Made by a program: the position numbers and the translations under genes. Source: Coleofasciculus sp. LEGE 07092 (lineage in GTDB: Bacteria > Cyanobacteriota > Cyanobacteriia > Cyanobacteriales > Coleofasciculaceae). From it: a stretch of 32,817 bases of DNA. The stretch covers positions 1 through 32,817 of the forward strand of contig NZ_JADEWY010000079.1 of assembly GCF_015207375.1 (NCBI RefSeq), read 5' to 3'. Below are positions 1 to 5,886 of the stretch, piece by piece; positions within the stretch are counted from its first letter, which is position 1, and every line of letters begins with the position of its first letter. A model generated the notes under the pieces. That model ran no database searches. It had not been told where the DNA came from and saw only the letters and a program-made list of their open reading frames with translations.

Positions 1-154
1 GGGAAAGAATAAAACAGACATCTTCTTGAATACAGCACTACCCCCTACACCCCATAAAATTAGACTCGGTATAGGCAGCAATGGGTCAATTCCTTGACAA
101 GTGTCTACTACCTTACTCCCTAAGCCAAAAGACCGAACGACTCGGAGCATTAGC

Positions 155-529
155 TTAGGACAAATGTTTGCGCACGGTTCCCTCAGCAATCTGGCTAATT
201 CCAGGTAGACGTGGTAACTTACGCTGCCACAAACGCACCATCAACCCAACACTCACCAAAAAGTAACCTGAGGTGAGCATCCCATTCATAAATAATAGGC
301 GTAAGCTCCAAAACTCTGAAGCCTGTGCCCCTGACAATAATAAAATGTACCCTAGCAACCAACCAAAAGCCAAGGTAACGGACAAGCGACTTATACGTTG
401 CTGTTCTTGCGTCCCTTGGCGGCGGTAAAGTGTCCACAGTGCCGGGAAAAAACCGATGACTGGTATCAGGTATACAAATAGCTGCAAGTGTGTTAGGTCT
501 TGATTCTCTAGAGGATCGACTTGGTTCAT
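155..529 (-). CDS. Small multi-pass membrane protein, conserved-looking, unknown function
   Basis: A 124-residue protein starting at an ATG (CAT at 527-529 on the plus strand). Three hydrophobic stretches are visible: about residues 17-34 (LFVYLIPVIGFFPALWTL), 49-66 (around LAFGWLLGYILLLSG) and 79-98 (LLFMNGMLTSGYFLVSVGLM). Basic residues flank them, as expected of an inner- or thylakoid-membrane protein. The C-terminus is soluble and basic. I see no catalytic motif. It lies downstream of the peptidoglycan-binding gene on the same strand, but a stem-loop in the 113-base gap makes co-transcription uncertain. The family is not recognised; a role should not be assigned from sequence alone. Confidence 0.75.
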   Translation of the reverse strand: MNQVDPLENQDLTHLQLFVYLIPVIGFFPALWTLYRRQGTQEQQRISRLSVTLAFGWLLGYILLLSGAQASEFWSLRLLFMNGMLTSGYFLVSVGLMVRLWQRKLPRLPGISQIAEGTVRKHLS

Positions 530-547
530 CGGGGTTACAGAGAAGAA

Positions 548-594
548 GGAATAGGGAGCCTTAAGTTTCTAAGATTAGCATTCTCCCCTATTCC
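548..594. terminator. Stem-loop between two minus-strand genes, possible terminator
   Basis: Arms GGAATAGGGAG (548-558) and CTCCCCTATTCC (583-594) pair with one bulged base around a 24-base loop. On the minus strand the stem is followed by a pyrimidine-rich stretch (TTCTTCTTCTCT), so it could end transcription of the peptidoglycan-binding gene. There is no clean T-run, so a dispersed repeat is the alternative. Confidence 0.4.
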
Positions 595-642
595 CCAGCG
601 TAGCGAACTCCCTACTTACCCCATTTTAGAGGTGGCAGCGTC

Positions 643-1761
643 TCAACTCAAACCCAAGGCTTTCCAGGTTTTTTGACCGACGACTCCATCGGCTTCTAAA
701 CCGTTCGCCTTTTGAAAAGATCGAACCGCCTCTTTTGTTCCTAAACCAAAGACGCCATCAATTGCGCCTGGATTGAATCCTTTTTCTTTCAAACGTTTCT
801 GTAGTTGCTCGATAACCGGACCGCTCGATCCTTCCTGCACCAATTGCAGGGAAACTGAGGAACCCTGAGTTTTGTTCAGCTCATCGCCTGGGACTATAGT
901 CGCGTAGAAGACGTAATTGTTACTCATCTCGTAGCGCCGATCTTGTTTGATTAGCTTCATGAACTGTCGATGTCCCTCACGGGTGCGCCCCACTAAGCAA
1001 CCTGCACTGGCATAGTAGACGTTGTTGTAAGGCAGATCATAACCCCAGTGCTGATTGATGCCGAAGTATCCGGTGTCAAGTTTGTCGCCCGTGCGCTGGT
1101 AATCTTTGTTGAAGTCTCGGTGTACTGTTACTGTACCCCCTGTTTGTACGAGTGCTTCATGACGATCAGAGCCATGGGGTCCGACGCGCCACGCTTTGTA
1201 CTGACCGAATTTGATTCTGGCAGCTCCAGCCGCATTCATCGGGCGCTGAGTATAACGATTTCCGGGTTCGGTTGTGGCTTCCCAGTTGCCGATGATGGCA
1301 GGAACACCATCCAGAATCTGAATGACCATCCGGCGGTCGTTAAAATAGTTGGGAGCATCACTGTTGAGGGTGCCGTCGGCATTCATGCCTTCGACGTAAA
1401 CGATGTTGTACTGCCTGATTCCCTGAAAAATCTCATAGCTTTTGCTTTGCATATATTTGACGATCAGACTGGCTAGGTCTTTACCCAGATTCAGTTCGGG
1501 GGTTGGTAACTCCTCTACCTTGGTTTCAATCAGCTTTTTGGCAGTGATAGCGCCTAAGTATTCTGCTTCGTTGGACTGGGTTAGGGCTTGAAATCGCTTG
1601 AGTGCTGCGGCAGAAATGGGACCAAATGCACCGTCTGCTGGGGGGTCTAAAAGGTTTAAACTGATGAGTCGAATCTGAACCTGAGTAGCGAGTTCTTTGT
1701 CAGTGGCGATCGCATCTACCGTATATTTTTGATCGCTGTTGAGAAAGTCCTGTAGTTTCAT
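643..1761 (-). CDS. Peptidoglycan-binding protein with an L,D-transpeptidase-like core
   Basis: A 372-residue protein with a PG_binding_1-type domain at each end: residues about 20-75 (ADGAFGPISAAALKRFQ) and about 307-370 (IDGVFGLGTKEAVRSFQ). The core (about 95-295) has H238 followed 14 residues later by S252-A-G-C255. That is the spacing of the L,D-transpeptidase (YkuD) signature H-x14-17-[ST]-H-G-C, but with Ala in place of the second His. A VHRDFNKD segment (about 213-220) is also rich in polar candidates. No signal peptide or membrane helix is visible, which is unusual for a wall enzyme. It may be a cytoplasmic or lysis-exported wall hydrolase/transpeptidase, or a catalytically altered relative. 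The start is an ATG with no strong ribosome-binding site. The domains at the ends are secure; the catalytic reading is inference. Confidence 0.75.
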   Translation of the reverse strand: MKLQDFLNSDQKYTVDAIATDKELATQVQIRLISLNLLDPPADGAFGPISAAALKRFQALTQSNEAEYLGAITAKKLIETKVEELPTPELNLGKDLASLIVKYMQSKSYEIFQGIRQYNIVYVEGMNADGTLNSDAPNYFNDRRMVIQILDGVPAIIGNWEATTEPGNRYTQRPMNAAGAARIKFGQYKAWRVGPHGSDRHEALVQTGGTVTVHRDFNKDYQRTGDKLDTGYFGINQHWGYDLPYNNVYYASAGCLVGRTREGHRQFMKLIKQDRRYEMSNNYVFYATIVPGDELNKTQGSSVSLQLVQEGSSGPVIEQLQKRLKEKGFNPGAIDGVFGLGTKEAVRSFQKANGLEADGVVGQKTWKALGLS

Positions 1762-1891
1762 GATTGTAAAAGATGTGAAGTTTGTATCGGAAGTAACTTC
1801 AGCATCTCCATAGTTTATTCTCGAAATGTATTACTTCAAAGAGACTGTTAGCTTTCTTCAGAAAAGGACGGGTTGACTAGACACGAAGTGG

Positions 1892-4282
1892 CTATAGGAC
1901 TAGCAATGTTTCCTCAATGTGCGATCGCACCTCAGGAGTTAGCTCCGAACTGGTATGGAGGCAATCTACTAGTAACTGATTTGCCTCATAGTACTGCCAG
2001 AGCAATCGCCTTTGTTCTTGGCTAAACTGCCAACTATGACCTAGATTCTGATGCTCACTGATTAGGCTGATAAATTGCTCTGTCCACCCTTGATGGTTTC
2101 TTTCCCACCAGAGGTTCAAGGGTTCTGCACCGTTTTCGGGAAGTTGAGCTTGCAGAGCTCCCAGCAACCCCTGTAACTCCCGAAGAGAGGTAGGAGCAAC
2201 AGCTAAGTCAAAGTGGAGGACACAATCAACTGTATGATTAAGAATGTAGCCACGGCTTAATGCTGGTGCAAGACTATCCTCAGGGGGTCTGGCATTAAAG
2301 TTAAAGGCACAGTCTTGATGCAGGGTAAAGTCTGGATCAAGGGACAATGCTAGGGAAAGGCAATGGGACAGGGGCAAGTAAAGTCGGTGAGGAAAGGAAT
2401 TGTTAACCCAGTCAGGGTTAAGGGCATTGGTTAAGTAATCATCGAGGGTTAGAGCGAGGGAAAAGAAAAAAGCTCGCACGGCTGTTGGTTTGTACTGCCC
2501 TGAGATTGACTCCGATTTATTATCAATCCACTGGAGGAATTGTAGTAATTTTTCATCGGGAGGCAATAGCCGATCGATTTGTTGCTTCATCAGCCTCATC
2601 AAGTCATCTGCCCGCCGCAACATTTCTGTCGCCAGTAAAAAAATATCTCGCCAACGTTTCCCGGTGATATGGGTGACTAATTTTTTTAAAACCTGATGGT
2701 TATCTGTTTCTAAATCAGCCGTGGTAGTCAGATGCTGGGCTGTGAAATAAGATTGAAAACTTATATGGGAGAATGAGTAAATTCGGCGCGATCGCTCGAT
2801 TAATACTCCATGTTGTTGTTCAATAGATTTTAAGACCGCTTGACTATCAAGCTGCAATGCCACTGGGTCAGTTTTACCATTTAATACTGATAGCTGCCGT
2901 AGATAGTCAGCAATGTATTGTTCAGCTTGGCTTTGCTCAAAGAAGTATTCTTCTTGCTCAAAGGTCGTTGCCCCTAATTGATTGAGTAATTTAATCTTAT
3001 CTGCCAGAGACAATTTCTGATACGCTTGATCTCGTCTTACCCCTTTTGATCGATCCCATTTAACCAGTAGAATATCTATTCCTTCCTGATATAGCTTGCC
3101 ATTTTTGATGGGAAAAGAGGCTTTAGATTGGAAGACTAAGCAGGCGAGATTGAGTAACAAAGGCGTCACTGCCAGTTCTCGAATTTTAAAATTATCTGGC
3201 TTCTCGAGTTGTTCAATAAACTGAGAAGCCTTAACTAAGCCCTCTTCCTGGTTTTTTGGGGATACTGCCACAAAGTATTTGTTGACAAAAGCGGCAATTT
3301 GGTAGTTGGTAAAATTCGCAATTTCAACTTCTGTAAATCCTTGAAACCGATATAGATTAGCAGCAAGGCGACAGGTAATTATAAAGGAATTTTTGTAATA
3401 GCGCTGAGATAGGCGACGTATTTCTTTGATAACGTGATGGAGTTCAGACTCTTGAACCTCATCTAAGCCATCTAGCAAAAATAACAGTCTGCCTTGAGTT
3501 AGTAATACTTTTACCTCGTCTGCTGAGACACCACAGAGGGCTAATTCTTGGCAGATGTAATGTTCTAAACTGAAATTATTTAGATCAGTCGCATCTTCTA
3601 CAAAGAATTTTAACTCGATATAAATCGGTAGTCGATCGGATTGTAATCTGCCGTGATTGCACTGAAGGGTAACAAACTTCAAAAAGGTACTCTTACCAGT
3701 CCCTGGCTTGCCTAGCACCATTAGTTTGGAGTATTTTGCCAGGGCTTCGCTTGCCAAAACTCGTGTCTGAACTATCTCGTCTGCATTCAACGGATAAACG
3801 GTATTCGTGTCTTGATCAAAATTCAAGTCTTGTAGCAAGTCGGGAATCTCTAGCCATCGTCGGTTAGGGATATCTTCGAGTACATAGAGATCAACGTAAA
3901 TATCAGTCAACTTGATCGGCTGAGGCAGATCTAACATCTGCAAGGTACTACACTGAGAGTCTATCTTCTCCTGACACTGCGATCGCACCCGTTCGACTAA
4001 AATATCAATATTAACGGTAGTCTGTTTATAATCACTCATTGTCTGGAGTAACTCTGGTTCAGTGTTTTGGGCAATCTGTTGCCAATCTAGATCTAACTGA
4101 AAGCAGATCTCAATAAAGACTCGTCTATCAACTGCTCGCCCTGCGAAAAATCGTCCTATGGACTGCCGAGTCTTTAGACCAACTTCCCCAGCGAGGAATT
4201 CTTGCGTCCAGTGCTTACGAGCCATGGATTCTTTGGCTCTGATTATGCCTTTAGCATTGGCGTGGAGGGATCGAGATACCAT
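1892..4282 (-). CDS. HTH-NACHT NTPase (STAND-class, NLR-like)
   Basis: A 796-residue protein. Residues about 22-70 form a helix-turn-helix-like segment (WTQEFLAGEVGL...IGRFFAGRAV), common at the front of cyanobacterial NACHT proteins. The NTPase has Walker A GKPGTGKST (191-199), Walker B LLFLLDGLDEV (266-276) and a sensor-1-type strand SFIITCR soon after. After that come helical segments and a long C-terminal region with no leucine-rich or WD repeats that I can see. NACHT proteins are signal-responsive ATPases that switch or oligomerise on sensing; several bacterial ones are antiphage (bNACHT). The ATG is preceded by a strong AGGAGGAGAG ribosome-binding site at 4291-4300. The frame is intact and the key residues present. 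Defence is an inference; transcriptional control through the HTH is an equal alternative. The gene faces away from the small-gene cluster beginning at 4671. Confidence 0.9.
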   Translation of the reverse strand: MVSRSLHANAKGIIRAKESMARKHWTQEFLAGEVGLKTRQSIGRFFAGRAVDRRVFIEICFQLDLDWQQIAQNTEPELLQTMSDYKQTTVNIDILVERVRSQCQEKIDSQCSTLQMLDLPQPIKLTDIYVDLYVLEDIPNRRWLEIPDLLQDLNFDQDTNTVYPLNADEIVQTRVLASEALAKYSKLMVLGKPGTGKSTFLKFVTLQCNHGRLQSDRLPIYIELKFFVEDATDLNNFSLEHYICQELALCGVSADEVKVLLTQGRLLFLLDGLDEVQESELHHVIKEIRRLSQRYYKNSFIITCRLAANLYRFQGFTEVEIANFTNYQIAAFVNKYFVAVSPKNQEEGLVKASQFIEQLEKPDNFKIRELAVTPLLLNLACLVFQSKASFPIKNGKLYQEGIDILLVKWDRSKGVRRDQAYQKLSLADKIKLLNQLGATTFEQEEYFFEQSQAEQYIADYLRQLSVLNGKTDPVALQLDSQAVLKSIEQQHGVLIERSRRIYSFSHISFQSYFTAQHLTTTADLETDNHQVLKKLVTHITGKRWRDIFLLATEMLRRADDLMRLMKQQIDRLLPPDEKLLQFLQWIDNKSESISGQYKPTAVRAFFFSLALTLDDYLTNALNPDWVNNSFPHRLYLPLSHCLSLALSLDPDFTLHQDCAFNFNARPPEDSLAPALSRGYILNHTVDCVLHFDLAVAPTSLRELQGLLGALQAQLPENGAEPLNLWWERNHQGWTEQFISLISEHQNLGHSWQFSQEQRRLLWQYYEANQLLVDCLHTSSELTPEVRSHIEETLLVL

Positions 4283-4323
4283 AATTATAGCTCTCCTCCT
4301 AAATTATAATTAAGTGTAAATGA

Positions 4324-4341
4324 TACAAATTTGTACAAATT
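4324..4341. promoter_or_regulatory. Operator-like palindrome upstream of the NACHT gene
   Basis: TACAAATTTGTA at 4324-4335 is a perfect 12-base palindrome. TACAAATT then recurs at 4334-4341, so half-sites are reiterated. It lies 42 bases upstream of the NACHT start and about 15 bases from a minus-strand TATAAT, where a repressor could block the -35 region. The NACHT protein has its own HTH, so autoregulation is possible, but nothing here proves binding. Confidence 0.4.
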
Positions 4342-4384
4342 CACACCTGAATCTGCTGTTGCTGATACTTGAAGGAAATAACTC

Positions 4385-4406
4385 CGTAGACTGATATCAG
4401 TCTACG
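4385..4406. repeat. Perfect 22-base palindrome in the divergent spacer
   Basis: Each arm is CGTAGACTGAT or its exact reverse complement, with no loop. It sits about 100 bases upstream of the NACHT start and 265 bases upstream of the plus-strand cluster. It could be a dimeric-regulator operator, a cruciform site or a dispersed cyanobacterial palindrome. With no spacer and no T-run it is a poor terminator. Confidence 0.6.
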
Positions 4407-4670
4407 ATATTTCAAGAACATTCTTTCATGACTTTACAAAAAACAGAGTTTTAAGTAGAATTAAAACTTTTCTACTTCTCAAAAAAAAATAACTTAACTT
4501 TTGTTGCATATTCATACAAAATCAAACAAATTAACCTTAATCATACTTAACAATACATCGGGAAGTAACATGAATTAACACATCGGTGTTCTACAGTCTA
4601 AGGTATAGACTCTGCGGAGATCTGTGAAGACGCTCTCAGACCTTAACCTGTCACCCATGGAGGTACTCCT

Positions 4671-4940
4671 ATGCAGTTACAGAAAGGACTAGACAAAAAT
4701 AAATCAATTGAATCAGAATTCAACCACGTCAAAATTGACTTCAATCAAAAGGTTGTTCAGGAGTTACTCAAGCAACTGTTTATTATCAAGGAGATAGTAG
4801 TCTTACTGGAAACCTATAGCCATGAATTAACTTCGATTCAACAGCTAGATTATCTAGAGATGATTCACGAATCTGTCCAAGAAATGACTCAAGCGTTGAA
4901 TGAGACGCTAGAGGATTTTCATCACGAGATTGATCGATAA
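4671..4940 (+). CDS. Small helical protein resembling a partial histidine-kinase dimerisation domain
   Basis: An 89-residue, almost wholly helical protein. A strong GGAGGT site lies five bases before the ATG (4660-4665), so translation is well supported. Residues about 44-82 (LLETYSHELTSIQQLDYLEM, then IHESVQEMTQALNETLEDF) look like the second half of a cyanobacterial HisKA/DHp hairpin, which typically reads LLxxYSxxL...YLxxIQxSVxxMTQLLNDVL. The segment that would hold the phospho-accepting H-E-F/L-R-T-P motif is replaced by QELLKQLFIIKEIV, without the His. No ATPase domain follows. It may therefore be a dimerisation decoy or adaptor for a kinase, or a relic. The family resemblance is read by eye, so function is inference. 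The next gene begins 52 bases downstream, suggesting co-transcription. Confidence 0.65.
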   Translation: MQLQKGLDKNKSIESEFNHVKIDFNQKVVQELLKQLFIIKEIVVLLETYSHELTSIQQLDYLEMIHESVQEMTQALNETLEDFHHEIDR

Positions 4941-4992
4941 ACCTTGGCTGGGCGTACTCAATAGCTGGATCAAGTTTAATGAATCAGGAAAA

Positions 4993-5244
4993 ATGAGGCA
5001 TTCAGACGGAAGAGAGTTAATCATGCCAAGTATAGATTTTATTTCTTTGCAAGTGATTGAAGAAGAAATTGAAAATACTTTGGATAGTTATCGACAGGGA
5101 TACTATAAATCAACCTTTTCAATTCCTGAATTTAATCAAGAATTACTGTCCTCTGTTCTGAGAACCTTTGCTAATACTTACAAGCCCCTGTCAATCAAGC
5201 AGCGTCTCCCTCATCGTTCCCTTGCAGTATTGCCCGTGGATTGA
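4993..5244 (+). CDS. Small unknown protein of the 4.7-5.8 kb cluster
   Basis: An 83-residue acidic-to-neutral protein. I chose the ATG at 4993 because AGGA lies four bases before it. The ATG at 5023 with GGAAGAGAG upstream is nearly as good, while the in-frame TTG at 4930 overlapping the previous gene is less likely. It begins with a helical acidic stretch (VIEEEIENTLDSYRQGYY) followed by a second helix (ELLSSVLRTFANTY). This two-helix layout weakly recalls ComFB-type late-competence proteins, but the match is too thin to name. No membrane helix or metal motif is visible. Its place between the kinase-like fragment and the DUF1830 gene suggests one transcript. Confidence 0.5.
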   Translation: MRHSDGRELIMPSIDFISLQVIEEEIENTLDSYRQGYYKSTFSIPEFNQELLSSVLRTFANTYKPLSIKQRLPHRSLAVLPVD

Positions 5245-5330
5245 TATCACGGTAAAGTCTGAGTTTTATAGTCTTTTGCCAGGAATATCTTTATGAGGTA
5301 ATCCCTGGTTGTTATCCCATTTACCCTTTA

Positions 5331-5624
5331 ATGATAATGTTTAATCTTCTATCAACTGAATACAACTCTCGGATTCTTTGCTACTATATGAATGCCACCC
5401 CTTCTATTCAGATTATTCGGATTGCGGATAGTCCTAACTTGAGTTTTGAGCGTGTGGTTTTTCCTCTACAACGTCTCTTTTTTGAAGCCCTACCTCAAGC
5501 CCATTTAGAGATCTATAAGAATAAATTCGGCGTTGCTACTCTATCCGCGAGTCTTTTGTGTGACTTCTTGCGGGTTGAACAAGAGATAGAAACTGATAGA
5601 ATGAGTTATCTAAGCACCCGATAG
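5331..5624 (+). CDS. DUF1830 family protein
   Basis: A 97-residue protein recognised as DUF1830, a small family essentially restricted to cyanobacteria. The hallmark run is ILCYYMNATPSIQIIRI followed by FERVVFPLQRLFFEALPQAHLEIY, covering most of the family's usual length. Function is unknown; no catalytic residues or membrane helices stand out, and it appears to be a small beta-rich soluble domain. The ATG at 5331 is used, but one at 5337 is equally possible, since no clear ribosome-binding site separates them. It is third in a same-strand run of small genes, 86 bases after the previous one and 18 bases before the membrane peptide gene. Confidence 0.8.
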   Translation: MIMFNLLSTEYNSRILCYYMNATPSIQIIRIADSPNLSFERVVFPLQRLFFEALPQAHLEIYKNKFGVATLSASLLCDFLRVEQEIETDRMSYLSTR

Positions 5625-5642
5625 ATTTCTACTTCGCAAATA

Positions 5643-5828
5643 ATGGGGACTCAAGCAAGCTTCATTCTCAAAGTTTTAATGCTCTCAGGAGGAGTTTCAC
5701 TATTAATCAAGTATGGAGGTTCAGGCTTACCCATTGCGCCTACATCACTGAACGCCCTGATAGCCATACTCACACCTACCTTTATTTTAGCGATCGCACT
5801 CTTGTGGCGAGGGTGGAACTATCGGTAG
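5643..5828 (+). CDS. Two-helix small membrane protein
   Basis: A 61-residue protein with two hydrophobic segments, about residues 7-24 (FILKVLMLSGGVSLLIKY) and 36-55 (LNALIAILTPTFILAIALLW), joined by a Gly/Pro-rich turn (GGSGLPIAP) and ending in a basic tail. This composition is typical of small conserved cyanobacterial membrane peptides of unknown role. It starts 18 bases after the DUF1830 stop, so translational coupling is likely. A HIP1 octamer lies inside the gene. A perfect palindrome follows the stop codon. It could alternatively be a toxin-like peptide, but no antitoxin partner is evident. Confidence 0.65.
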   Translation: MGTQASFILKVLMLSGGVSLLIKYGGSGLPIAPTSLNALIAILTPTFILAIALLWRGWNYR

Positions 5829-5847
5829 ATTCATCAACAAAAACGCT

Positions 5848-5875
5848 GTAGAGACGGGATATATCCCGTCTCTAC
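5848..5875. repeat. Perfect 28-base palindrome between convergent genes
   Basis: The left arm GTAGAGACGGGATA is followed directly by its exact reverse complement. Palindromes of the form GTAGAGACG...CGTCTCTAC are common dispersed intergenic repeats in filamentous cyanobacteria. This one sits between the stop at 5828 and the convergent stop at 5887, so it may also terminate transcription in both directions. It is followed by AAAA on the plus strand but has no T-run. Confidence 0.75.
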
Positions 5876-5886
5876 AAAATGTAGAC

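Larger units (their letters stand above)
4283..4670. other. 388-base divergent spacer between the NACHT gene and the small-gene cluster
   Basis: AT-rich spacer serving two divergent transcripts. It contains the NACHT ribosome-binding site (4291-4300), a TATAAT on the minus strand (4303-4308), two perfect palindromes (4324-4335 and 4385-4406), a nine-base A-run, and a strong GGAGGT site (4660-4665) before the plus-strand gene. The short repeat ACATCGG occurs twice about 25 bases apart near 4555-4585. I see no coding region. Confidence 0.6.

Noticed and set aside
1048-1476. 142-residue open frame antisense to the peptidoglycan-binding gene
   Set aside because: The opposite strand encodes recognisable domains; this frame has no ribosome-binding site or family features.
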